NCBI GenBank assembly: GCA_032718475.1
Contig: JAUCBJ010001397.1
Span: forward strand, 1-29,305
Length of the DNA: 29,305 nucleotides
Source of the DNA: Nemertoderma westbladi
Taxonomy: Eukaryota > Xenacoelomorpha > Nemertodermatida > Nemertodermatidae
Direction of reading: 5' to 3'
In this document: piece after piece, positions 19,801 through 27,251 of the stretch
How positions within the stretch are numbered: position 1 is the first letter of the stretch
Layout of the letters: each line of letters begins with the position of its first letter
Translations under genes and position numbers: made by a program
Notes under the pieces: model-generated
Told to the model about the DNA's origin: nothing
Seen by the model: only the letters and a program-made list of their open reading frames with translations
The model's database searches: none

Positions 19801-22800
19801 CGATTGGCCAGAAGGCTAAAGGAGCCAGATCTCCTGATATTAGACGAATTTTTCCATATGAGCCATTCCTCTTTGGCTCAAGATCCTAATAGTCTTCCTG
19901 CTCAGCTACTTGGCAGACTAACAAAATTTGAAAAAGGTCATGAATATATTAAGTTTCTCCTGGCACAAGCACGAAATTGGATCATGTATGAAAATATGAG
20001 GACTCCTGTGAAAAGCATAATGGCTCCATTACATAGGTGCTTGCCAGCTCCAAGAGGGTTGCACAGGCAGACATTTCTGGGAGTAACTAGATTGATTGGA
20101 TCATTTGCAGCAGGCAAGCTTCTTGTGTGCCATTCTAATGAAATTGGTCTTCAAGTATGGAGGGTAGAAATGAATGAAGTTCTACATTTTCTTGACAAAA
20201 ATAGGCCAACACCACTGGGTATAGTGAGGTTCAGTTCAGATAAGAAATTCATAATCAGAGCTGACAACAGTCAGAGGTTTCTTGATAAGTTTGACCTCGA
20301 AACTGGAATTCAAACAAGCCATTATGATTATCCACTCTACTTAGATGAAAACATTCAATCATTTTGCATCACAGAAGGGACAAACAAAATTGTTGTTGGT
20401 ACCAGCTCTGGAAACCTTATTGAAATTGATATGGCCACAGGTGAACTAGTCAAAGAATTCTATTTCGACCTCGATAAAAATCAGGATATTGATATCAATT
20501 TGAAAAGCCATAAAACTTGGGTTAATAATATCATTCATACCCAAGATAAATCGAGGATTGTCAGTACTGATGATTCCAAAGATTCTATTATAAACATCTG
20601 GAATTCAAGGAAAGGTACCCTACTTCAAAGTATACAACTTCCTACATCTGCATCAATTATTAAACACCTGGTCCTACTTCAACAACAGGATGTGGCAGCT
20701 GTTTCGTGCTCAGCAAACAAGGTCGTTCTAGTTGACCTACTGACTGGAATGTTAGTCAAGGTGTTTGAGACTGACGGGGGGCACATATCATCGATGAATG
20801 AAAGCAATGCTTACATTGCTGTTGGTTCAGCTAGTGGTCTAATCACTGTGCTTCATGTTGTGGATAAGTTTCGGGCTCGCCTTCATGCTAATTTATATGG
20901 ACACAAGGTATTGGTTTCCAACACTGCCTTCACAGCAAAAGAAGAATTTCTTATTTCTACTGCAGGGGCGCATGAGATCAAGATATGGCATGTCTCTAAA
21001 AAGGAAGAGATATTAGCTATTGATGGTCATACAATGGAAATACCAAATCCTGGACTTCTTATTCATAAACCAGACTGCTTTTTCACAACATCTCTTGATG
21101 GAACAGCGAAAGAGTGGGATATTTCCCAATTCACAAATATTGCTAGGGAAGTTTATGCTAGCAATGAAGATGTTGAGAATCTTAAGTATATTGTTGCTGA
21201 TAGAATCCGAAATACCAATGAACCTGGATTGTTAGTTTCTACCCCTCAAGTCAGTGAAAAATCAAATATTGTAGAATGGCCTACAAAGATTTCTTTCTCA
21301 CAAGTTCTTCTTGATGATTTCAACAATGTTGCTATAGGTATCCCATCAGCAGGTCCTCCAATGGCATATTTTCTTGAAACCGGAAATCTATCCCATTACT
21401 TTAATGGTAGTTCTGATATGAAACTTAACTCTGGCTGTATTATGGGATGTGGCGATTATGTAGCTGCTACAAACCATAACGGACAGTGGCTTAATGTATG
21501 GGAAGTTGCATCTGGGCAAATGATAATCAATCAGGACCTAACAAGTCACCCAATTGGAATGTTGGCAGCTGTTGGATATCGGCTTATTGGAGCTACAATT
21601 TCACAGTTTATTGTTACCCTTTGCTCTTGGGATTTCAACCATGCCTTAACCCATGAAAAATTACGCAGATATAAGTGCGGATTGCTTAATCTAAAGAAGC
21701 TATACATCAGCAAAGATGGAAGATTTGTAATCATTGAAGGGGATGGAATCGATATTGGAGCGACAAATATGTCTTCCATTGATCTAGGTGATGAAGCACC
21801 ATTCAAACTTGAAAGTCAGGAAGACACTGTAAAATATGCCTATGAAGAAGTTCTTGAAAACGTTGATGATAAAGGTACAGCACTTCAAAAATTAGCTGCT
21901 AACATTGTCACAAATGCAGTTCAAGAGGCCATGTCCATGTTTGATAAAGGTGACTTTGATGAAAGTGTAATTGTTGCCTTGAGTGTTGGAGGTGATGATT
22001 TCAGCTTGGGGTCAAGTGATGTTCCAGAATTTGTTCAAGGCATCATTGATAGAACAGTAAGAGAAATAAATCGGGATGAGATGCTATCATCTCTAAGTGA
22101 TGAGTCATTAAGAGCAACCAGTCCATCGGTACATGCGAGACACAGCGTTAGACCTCTAACTGGTGATACTGTAGGATCTTCCGGAGCTGTTGGTCCATGG
22201 GTCGCTGACATTGTCAAAAATGTAGAAGACAAATTGGCATTGCGACCTAAAACTGGTGATTCCATCTCTTCGGATGACATAAGCTTGTGGGTGCATCGCG
22301 TTATTGAAGATGTTTATTCTGAGATGCAGAACTCAATGGAAGCCGCTCATCCTCGCATTGCTCGACTAAAAGGGGAAAAAGAAGTGCCATCAGAGATAAA
22401 ACTCCCATCGGGGCCCCCCATTCTTGGCGAATTGGATATGACCACATTGGATGCTCATTCAGGCTGTACAATCATCCTCTCTGGTTACTTGGCTTTCACT
22501 GGATGCCGCAATGGTGACATTGAGGTTTGGCACATTCCGGATGGCAGGAAGCTGTATACCGCCCACCATCAAGGAGAAGGGCAAGAGTATATGGAACAAC
22601 ATGCAGCTGCAGTGACTGCTTTAGCGGTTTCTAATAACGAAAGGTACATGGCGGTAGGAGATGAGTCAGGTGAAGTTCACATATGGCGACTCGATGAGGA
22701 TTCTGTAACGCCCATCTTCAAATCCACATTGAGTTTCCACAAAAAAGCGATAGTGACGCTCAGCATTTCAGGGGACAACCGAAAGCTTCTTGTTGGCTCT

Positions 22801-23043
22801 GCTGATACGTTCGTGAGTCTATGGCGTGTAGCCACAGCCGAGTGTTTATGCAGTTATCACGGGCAACGTGAAGTTGTTTCAGTTTCCGTATCTGACACTG
22901 GTAAACGAGCCATGTTGTGCTCACGAGCGCGAGATGGTAAACTCCGCCTAACTTTAATATATGTGTCACTGGTGAGTAAGTTTAAAGAAGCTTTAAAAAC
23001 TGTTAAAGCAGTACTTCATTTTGGATCCCTGTTACGAAAATGA
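16852..23043 (+). CDS. Giant NACHT-WD40 STAND protein (NWD1/NWD2-like)
   Basis: The frame is open for over 6 kb. The first real ATG is 16852 (A at -3); the open frame upstream to the TAG at 16804 has no ATG. The product is 2,063 aa to the stop at 23041-23043, or 2,040 aa plus unseen exons if the strong donor GTGAGTAAG at 22972 is used. Order: disordered N-terminus; a DUF4062-like domain from about residue 214 (VRVYFSAPQTDF then ERYALL); NACHT with Walker A GKSGYGKT (550-557) and Walker B VIILDAVDQ (D650, D653); a STAND winged-helix and helical region with WGHRQFHDVAYHRYL; WD40 repeats from about 1077 to 1655; a 200-aa insert with four amphipathic-helix motifs (1678-1825); and final WD40 repeats to about 2040. 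Family members are cytoplasmic NTP-switched scaffolds that oligomerise. The partner is unknown. Family call firm; C-terminus and function uncertain. Confidence 0.92.
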   Translation: MSVTADIIVTVDDLEDVDDIPILCESPQPSGARRSSFPRGITYRLPPINVKYDGLNRSRRILAVSPWMDNHAVRQLTLSNGFKFSRTLSGRATLRPVRLPPLDLQLVTKSSMLLSKPPVQSQAGLLTAASKLEGLTVASSIDPLSTPIRSLSPAPYLNVRDDFIEPPSVSEVLVGKVLEFFERFTLSTSVEDMSPKMIHVLSGALNELPSLPKTEVRVYFSAPQTDFVIERYALLKQVYYGLMEYCSSQGLELNLIDFGSMMSKGLRRMPLNSNEMEVRIGELQKCSKVSLGPYFIGFIGGRQGHRPLPGSITAKDFKDILEAAGVDSFKITAHYELDTNSEPENFVLQKIPTNSEEMGVVRDAIENAVQILASRFEAWKEKALLYTGSFSEREKSYLSTILNFQDNSLLYRRHLVGDFENHPDAEKYCDPTESPSKQLHREAAYLPDNIHEYTLLWNNGDVAYTNNEERLREFMETLALDLRKKIAASRQIEQLLLSRKGINLVFNEVLFHAHLVESKAKHFVGNEDRLEYVHEFFIDPWVRRPVVVYGKSGYGKTAFLARVAQLVHSWVSEQAIVAVRFLGSTDDSTRVENLIASLSEQICKMYNLSGLTTNEIFALDLQGMSAYFEALLYKVSLDSGKNKPLVIILDAVDQLLPQNRLQNIMWIPKSLPKYVDMIFSLHNDPTDPENLLNKLHNVLPFKECYVKIDKLKPTSTKQLLDSLLKEQNRKLSNAQRDLIMKHKNSNQPLVLKLLANKAVKLHSFDNDQALKMPRDPTKLVASIFEKLESDHGVVLVSAVCGHITAALNGLSEIELLDALSADNTVICAIYNEVNPQFHDFVRIPQYIWLMLKSDMAQLLTEKKIDSKTLISWGHRQFHDVAYHRYLKDNKAVSKYSSIVAELYIGDNCIRRELELRELRWPAADRLVHHKSLLDDNIRRIHILPHHLILSENMLEIACECLFNLSFLLLKLHTFPITDLLGDFRLARRLKEPDLLILDEFFHMSHSSLAQDPNSLPAQLLGRLTKFEKGHEYIKFLLAQARNWIMYENMRTPVKSIMAPLHRCLPAPRGLHRQTFLGVTRLIGSFAAGKLLVCHSNEIGLQVWRVEMNEVLHFLDKNRPTPLGIVRFSSDKKFIIRADNSQRFLDKFDLETGIQTSHYDYPLYLDENIQSFCITEGTNKIVVGTSSGNLIEIDMATGELVKEFYFDLDKNQDIDINLKSHKTWVNNIIHTQDKSRIVSTDDSKDSIINIWNSRKGTLLQSIQLPTSASIIKHLVLLQQQDVAAVSCSANKVVLVDLLTGMLVKVFETDGGHISSMNESNAYIAVGSASGLITVLHVVDKFRARLHANLYGHKVLVSNTAFTAKEEFLISTAGAHEIKIWHVSKKEEILAIDGHTMEIPNPGLLIHKPDCFFTTSLDGTAKEWDISQFTNIAREVYASNEDVENLKYIVADRIRNTNEPGLLVSTPQVSEKSNIVEWPTKISFSQVLLDDFNNVAIGIPSAGPPMAYFLETGNLSHYFNGSSDMKLNSGCIMGCGDYVAATNHNGQWLNVWEVASGQMIINQDLTSHPIGMLAAVGYRLIGATISQFIVTLCSWDFNHALTHEKLRRYKCGLLNLKKLYISKDGRFVIIEGDGIDIGATNMSSIDLGDEAPFKLESQEDTVKYAYEEVLENVDDKGTALQKLAANIVTNAVQEAMSMFDKGDFDESVIVALSVGGDDFSLGSSDVPEFVQGIIDRTVREINRDEMLSSLSDESLRATSPSVHARHSVRPLTGDTVGSSGAVGPWVADIVKNVEDKLALRPKTGDSISSDDISLWVHRVIEDVYSEMQNSMEAAHPRIARLKGEKEVPSEIKLPSGPPILGELDMTTLDAHSGCTIILSGYLAFTGCRNGDIEVWHIPDGRKLYTAHHQGEGQEYMEQHAAAVTALAVSNNERYMAVGDESGEVHIWRLDEDSVTPIFKSTLSFHKKAIVTLSISGDNRKLLVGSADTFVSLWRVATAECLCSYHGQREVVSVSVSDTGKRAMLCSRARDGKLRLTLIYVSLVSKFKEALKTVKAVLHFGSLLRK
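21883..22330 (+). other. Coding segment with four AKAP-like amphipathic helices
   Basis: Inside the NACHT-WD40 gene, residues 1678-1827. Helix 1 is LQKLAANIVTNAVQEAM (1678-1694), helix 2 FVQGIIDRTVREI (1727-1739), helix 3 WVADIVKNVEDKL (1783-1795) and helix 4 WVHRVIEDVYSEM (1813-1825). They share an aromatic/V-x-x-[IV]-[IV]-x-x-hydrophobic pattern, and helices 3 and 4 are preceded by similar RPLTGDT/RPKTGDS linkers. Helix 1 fits the spacing of PKA RII-docking helices. Function is inferred. Confidence 0.6.
22972..22980 (+). promoter_or_regulatory. Strong candidate 5' splice site near the NACHT-WD40 C-terminus
   Basis: CTG|GTGAGTAAG is near-consensus and falls exactly between codons (phase 0). 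The 23 codons after it (VSKFKEALK onward) are not WD40-like and may be intron read-through. No partner exon was recognised downstream in the window. Confidence 0.55.
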
Positions 23044-23287
23044 AACATAAAAATCCAATAGGATTACAAACACTACATTAGGTGGATCGGCGGTATTTGT
23101 TGCATTATTTTGTATTGTTATCATCAGGTTGGAACGCCTCGCACTGACATTTTATTGTTCATATAACCGTGAGTTCGGTTTTGAACTGATTGATTTAATT
23201 TCTTATAGTCAAATAAGAAGTTTTCTTCCCAGTGAAATGCTAATTCGCCCTGACTATTAGTGTTTTATACTTTTTTAGATTTTAGCT

Positions 23288-23453
23288 TAAAGGAGTGTTT
23301 TCGCTTGTCCTTTTTCCACATTCTTTTAAATGAATATTATTAATAATTGTACACTATTTTTATACCTAACACATATATTAATGTATTACAATTTAATTTC
23401 TGTAATAGTTGTGGAAAAGAGCGAAAAAAAGATAAGCGAAAACATTCCTTTAA
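23288..23453. repeat. Foldback or small MITE-like inverted repeat
   Basis: Left arm TAAAGGAGTGTTTTCGCTTG then TCCTTTTTCCACA (from 23288); right arm GTGGAAAAGAGCG then AAAAAAAGATAAGCGAAAAC and ATTCCTTTA (to about 23453). The arms are inverted, about 33-43 bp with a small insertion and mismatches, around an AT-rich centre of about 90 bp. If transcribed it would make a long hairpin in the 3' UTR or intron. Confidence 0.7.
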
Positions 23454-23495
23454 TGAACTTGACTTTCATCATTTTCATCCATTGAGACTATGAAT

Positions 23496-23501
23496 AATAA
23501 A
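23496..23501 (+). promoter_or_regulatory. Polyadenylation signal AATAAA (NACHT-WD40 gene)
   Basis: AATAAA in TGAATAATAAAAG, 453 bp after the unspliced stop. It is the best nearby plus-strand signal and supports a transcript ending here if the donor at 22972 is not used. Confidence 0.45.
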
Positions 23502-23655
23502 AGTTTTATAATAGTTTTAATTTAATTATCTAGCGTAATTTTAGAAACGAATTTCCCGAGGCAACCCCAATACCTGGCGAATCAAAAAATAGCTGCTGCA
23601 TCAACAAAAAAAGGAAAGCAATCGGCCGAAGCAGACCCTAAGGCTCCACTTTAGG

Positions 23656-24347
23656 TAGCTGCTAGCCCTAACCGGAGGTCGGGGGTAGGCGCTACTCCTA
23701 CCTACTAGCTGGAGGTTGCTGTGGGCGCTACTCCTATCAGCTACCCGAAGGTAGGGGTGGGCGCTACTCCTATCTGCTACCCGAGGGTAGGGGTGGGCGC
23801 TACTCCTACCTGTTAGCTGGCGGTTGCTGTGGGCGCTACTCCTATCAGCTACCCGAAGGTCGGGGTGGGCGCTACTCATATCAGCTACCCGAAGGTAGGG
23901 GTGGGCGATACTCCTATCTGCTACCCGAAGGTAGGGGTGGGCGATACTCCTATCTGCTACCCGAGGGTAGGGGTGGGCACTACTCCATCTGCTGCTACCC
24001 GAAGGTAGGTGTGGGCGCTACTCCTATCTGCTACCCGAGGGTAGGGGTGGGTGCTACTCCTATCTGCTACCCGAGGGTAGGGGTGGGCGCTACTCCTACC
24101 TGCTAGCTGGAGGTTGCTGTGGGCGCTACTCCTATCAGCTACCCGAAGGTAGGGGTGGGCGATACTCCTATCTGCTACCCGGAGGTAGGGGTGGGCGATA
24201 CTCCTATCTGCTACCCGAGGGTAGGGGTGGGCGCTACTCCTACCTGCTAGCTGGAGGTAGCTGTGGGCGCTACTCCTATCAGCTACCCGAAGGTAGGGCT
24301 GGGCGCTACTCCTATCTGCTAGCCGAAGGTAGGGGTGGGCGCTACTC
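23656..24347. repeat. 36-bp minisatellite, about 19 units
   Basis: Unit close to TATCTGCTACCCGAGGGTAG followed by GGGTGGGCGCTACTCC. Most units carry the palindrome CTACCC-GA-GGGTAG or its A/G variant. A diverged unit type with TAGCTGGAGGTTGCTGTGGG recurs near 23704, 23815, 24108 and 24245, so the array has higher-order structure. One unit near 23978-24005 is irregular. Because 36 is a multiple of three, a frame stays open on the minus strand (23601-23879); I regard that as an artefact. Confidence 0.93.
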
Positions 24348-24361
24348 TTTTACCAAGGTTT

Positions 24362-24497
24362 GATCCAGTGATTCGACTGGTCCTCAATCCTCATTTTAAC
24401 AGCTCCATGGATTGAAAAGCTGAGTGGACCTCGGCGCGGCTCAAACCTACAGCCAATAGATTGCAGGCCTGGAGTTCAACCAACTGAGCATTTGTTT
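24362..24497 (-). mobile_element. tRNA-derived SINE
   Basis: On the minus strand a pol III A box (GCTCAGTTGG, 24489-24480) and B box (GGTTTGAGCC, 24447-24438) lie 52 nt apart from outer edge to outer edge, as in a tRNA. The body follows as GAGGTCCACTCAGCTTTTCA then ATCCATGGAGCTGTTAAAAT and GAGGATTGAGGACCAGTCG. From memory this resembles the conserved central domain of tRNA-derived SINEs in marine invertebrates. It does not fold as an intact tRNA by eye. It abuts the end of the 36-bp minisatellite. Confidence 0.75.
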
Positions 24498-25237
24498 ATC
24501 TGATAAATTTCGATGATTGATTCCTTAAGGGTGACGGCATTATGTAGCTAATAAATTGTGTAGCAACAATTATTACATATTGTGATGTTTGCATTCGTGT
24601 TTACCTTATTACCCAACCAAAGTTTAAGTTTCTGATTTGTACACACTTATGGATTTGGGTGACTTTGAGCAAAGATATTACAAAAGAATAACGCGTTAAC
24701 CTTTGTGGAACAACCGGTACATTCGAAACATAACATATTGTTCTCAACCACGGCCTCTAAGACAACAATATAACCCTTTTGACCTTCTGTTCACACTTCC
24801 GGTTCACACTTCCAATCGTTATTAAAATTACTATTCTCATCTTGATTACAGATGAGACTTACAAGTTATTACAGTATATGCTCACAATTCCACGAAATAA
24901 AACTTCTTACCTAAACGCATAGTATCCCGTATCTGTTTTGTGTTACATTAGTAGCAGTAGCGGTATGCCGCTGTTATATGCATCAAGGAATAATACCTGT
25001 AATGTAAAGCCGAGCGCCCCCCCCCCCCCCCCCCCCCGCAATGATTAATCGTGCAAGCCTGAAAGAACTCACTGGAAATAAAATCTTGTCCCAAATGGGG
25101 GGAAATATATATACGGGGTGTCCATTGAATACATAAATATAATACGTTTTACTCTCCATGAATTAATGAAATGCATTTAGAAATAAAGTTATAATTATAA
25201 GTAAATGTCACTGCCTTTATCCTTATACAGATTCCTT
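24498..25237. other. Convergent intergenic region
   Basis: Lies between the plus-strand NACHT-WD40 gene and the minus-strand E2 gene. It has a 21-C tract at 25017-25037 and an AATAAA on the plus strand near 25182. No coding exon, and no clear minus-strand AATAAA for the E2 gene, was found. Confidence 0.5.
25017..25037. repeat. Poly-C tract (21 nt)
   Basis: Uninterrupted run of 21 C in intergenic DNA. Confidence 0.95.
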
Positions 25238-25579
25238 CTACTGTAAGTCGGATTTACTTCGGTTTCTAGGGAACCTGTATCCTTCCACGGCCTTCCCTCG
25301 CATTGAATCAACAACGTTTTTGTTGAATTCTTCCACGGTTTCACTGCCGTCAATTAGCGGACAGATGGAATCGGCTACGTTGTAGTTGTAGAAAAGGTAG
25401 AGTAAACCCATGACTAGGTCTTCTAAGGTATTTGTGTGCGGGTCCCAGTTGTCTAGGAGACTTAGACATATTTCCGGAGTGCTGGAGACACTGTCTATGT
25501 GTGGATGGTACAGCGGTGTTAAACATCTAACCATTGGTGGTTGGAAGACCAAGTCGCTATCATTGCCATACAGATTGAC
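25238..25579 (-). CDS. UBC-fold E2 (UBE2F/UBE2M-like), exon 2 with catalytic Cys
   Basis: Second coding exon, from GTC after the acceptor CTAAATTTCAG to TAG at 25240-25238. It joins exon 1 in phase 0 to give 173 aa. It carries the UBC core: FQPPMVRCLTPLYHPHID, then EICLSLL with the likely thioester cysteine C98 (codon 25468-25466), then a helix LEDLVMGLLYLFYNYNVADS. The end, EEFNKNVVDSMRGKAV, resembles the C-terminus of UBE2M, and EICLSLL matches UBE2F by eye. Those enzymes pass NEDD8 to cullins. The usual HPN motif reads HPH (85-87). In E2s that Asn supports isopeptide formation, so activity may be altered. A short disordered tail (FPRNRSKSDLQ) ends the protein. The E2 fold is firm; NEDD8 specificity is tentative. 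Confidence 0.87.
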   Translation of the reverse strand, partial: VNLYGNDSDLVFQPPMVRCLTPLYHPHIDSVSSTPEICLSLLDNWDPHTNTLEDLVMGLLYLFYNYNVADSICPLIDGSETVEEFNKNVVDSMRGKAVEGYRFPRNRSKSDLQ

Positions 25580-26358
25580 CTGAAATTTAGCGTTATGAAG
25601 TTTATGCATTTTTTAATAAAGAATGGATTGTTTTGCTTTTGGGTTTTTCATGAAAAACAGGAGTGATTAACTACAAAAGGATAATTAATAATACTCTGAA
25701 CCTGTGATAACCAAATTATTATAAATAAACACAAAATATAAAAGGATTGGCATGTTATGGAGTGGATAAAATTGTATCTTTAAGGCAAAATCAGATTTTC
25801 CATTGTTCATAGTTTAGCACTTCAAAGCTTTAACAGCCCCCGTTTTATTATTTCCCTCACAACGGACCGGACCGTAACGCTAAAGTGCTATTTCATGAAC
25901 AATCAAAGTGTTATTATAAATTATTACTATTTATAAGTTATTTTACTAATTGTTTTATAACATGTAATCATCTTGAATAACCCTACAAATTTTAATTAAA
26001 ATAATTGATATTAATTACTAAAATAGTATTATATTGACGTGTAGGCCTAAATTATAACATTTTATTTGTTGATGTCACTTTTTTGTCAAACTCATTATGT
26101 TTGACAAAATGAGATTCTGGAATATTTGAGATATTACTTGGAGATGTTTTTTCCTTTACACCACGAAAATTTAATATATAGTCAGTTAGGAATAATGCAA
26201 TAACTGTTATCTGACATATGTATATATTAACATATTATATAATGCATATGTATATTAACGTATTACATCTACAACTATAAATGAGTATACCGTAAAAAAG
26301 TTTAAAAAAAAAGAAAAAACTAACCTATATACTAAGGGTTATTAGAAAATAAACTTAC
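25580..26358 (-). other. Intron of the E2-like gene
   Basis: Minus-strand intron from GTAAGTTTA (26358 downward) to CTAAATTTCAG (ending at 25580). It contains an imperfect inverted repeat around 25800-25915 (ATTGTTCAT and TAGCACTT arms) and a TAGGCCTA at 26042. Otherwise AT-rich with nothing recognised. Confidence 0.75.
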
Positions 26359-26538
26359 CCGAAAAATAATTATCGCGTGTGCATAAATGCCGCTAGATGG
26401 TGTTATTTCTAGCATAAAGTAGCTGAGATTTTCGTGATATTCACCAACCCGGGCCTCCCCTGCAGAGAATCCCGAAATTGTGTCTAACAGACGGCGGAAC
26501 TGTCTGGAATACAAGCCGCCCCTGGTTGCCAATCCCAT
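26359..26538 (-). CDS. UBC-fold E2 (UBE2F/UBE2M-like), exon 1
   Basis: First coding exon, 60 codons, ending at CGG before the consensus donor GTAAGT (phase 0). The start is ATG 26538-26536 with G at -3 and G at +4. The frame upstream holds only TTG codons and a TAA at 26550-26548, so the longer reading from 26547 is not used. The stretch ENLSYFMLEITPSSGIYAHA corresponds to E2 strands 1-2 (the family's F-x-L-x-[VI]-T-P pattern followed by G-x-Y). The N-terminus is short and lacks the NEDD8-E1-docking extension of UBE2M, unless an unseen exon adds one. Confidence 0.82.
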
Positions 26539-27022
26539 GTCCAACAATTAATTCTTTGTAGACTAAACAAAGTTGGTGCCCACGTATACTCATCGATTTG
26601 TGTCGCCATTGTCGCTTAAATAGCGAAACAAAACGTACCGGTACTGCAATAAATTCTCTATCGCTGCAACATGTTGATTTAAGGGAACATATTTGTTATC
26701 AGAAACAAATTCTAATTATTTAGGCCTATAATAGTTATTAGTCAGAGCACTTCTTCTCACATGACAATTACTTAAAAAAACAATTAAAATAGAAAATTGT
26801 ATTTTAATATTAGAATAAATTGAAGGCCAGAAATAAATTATTGTTAACTTGAGGATTATTGTTTATACTGTGCAGTATACAGTAGCAACGGGGAACGCCA
26901 TTGTGGTGGGTTTTGTGGACTGTTGTAGCATAGCGTTACAATTAATTATTAATATAAATTACACTTATAAATATTTAAGGCTTTTTGGACATCTCATTAT
27001 ACACCATAAAAAAATGACCACA
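26539..27022. other. Upstream region of the E2-like gene
   Basis: Probable promoter side of the minus-strand E2 gene, with no TATA box or other element I can defend. A TAGGCCTA lies at 26721-26728. No exon seen. Confidence 0.45.
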
Positions 27023-27031
27023 CTAACTTGC

Positions 27032-27251
27032 GCCCATGTGAAGAATACCAGGATTTCACTTTTCGGTCGACTTTTTATTGGAATTTTATAAATGAAGATT
27101 TTTTTTTATTTATTTTTCTTTATTAAGTGTTTTATAGCGCTTATTTCTGTCTCATAACCTGTACATATACTAATTCGTTTATTGTTTTGGTTAGATTCAG
27201 CCCTTCTGTAACCTGTGGTTTTGGTGAAAACCTGGTATTCTTCACATGGGC
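27032..27251. mobile_element. MITE with perfect 21-bp TIRs and a direct-repeat target site
   Basis: Terminal inverted repeats of 21 bp, perfect, beginning GCCCATGTGAAGAATACC at 27032 and ending as its reverse complement at 27251. CTAACTTGC is directly repeated at 27023-27031 and 27253-27261, one base off the right end: an 8-9-bp target duplication. At 220 bp it has no coding capacity. The duplication size fits hAT (8) or Mutator-like (9) elements; the superfamily is unresolved. Confidence 0.9.

Larger units (their letters stand above)
23044..23655. other. 3' UTR or intron region after the NACHT-WD40 ORF
   Basis: AT-rich and non-coding. It includes a foldback at 23288-23453 and an AATAAA at 23496-23501, described separately. 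Confidence 0.55.

Noticed and set aside
23601-23879. Minus-strand open frame with 12-residue repeats
   Set aside because: It follows from the 36-bp minisatellite period; no start context, no domain, and it stops when the units become irregular.
24430-24497. Functional tRNA gene
   Set aside because: A and B boxes are present, but no clean acceptor stem or anticodon arm is seen, and a SINE-like body follows directly.
26539-26547. Extended N-terminus of the E2 protein from 26547
   Set aside because: The first codons are TTG; the true ATG is 26538 and an in-frame TAA precedes it at 26550-26548.
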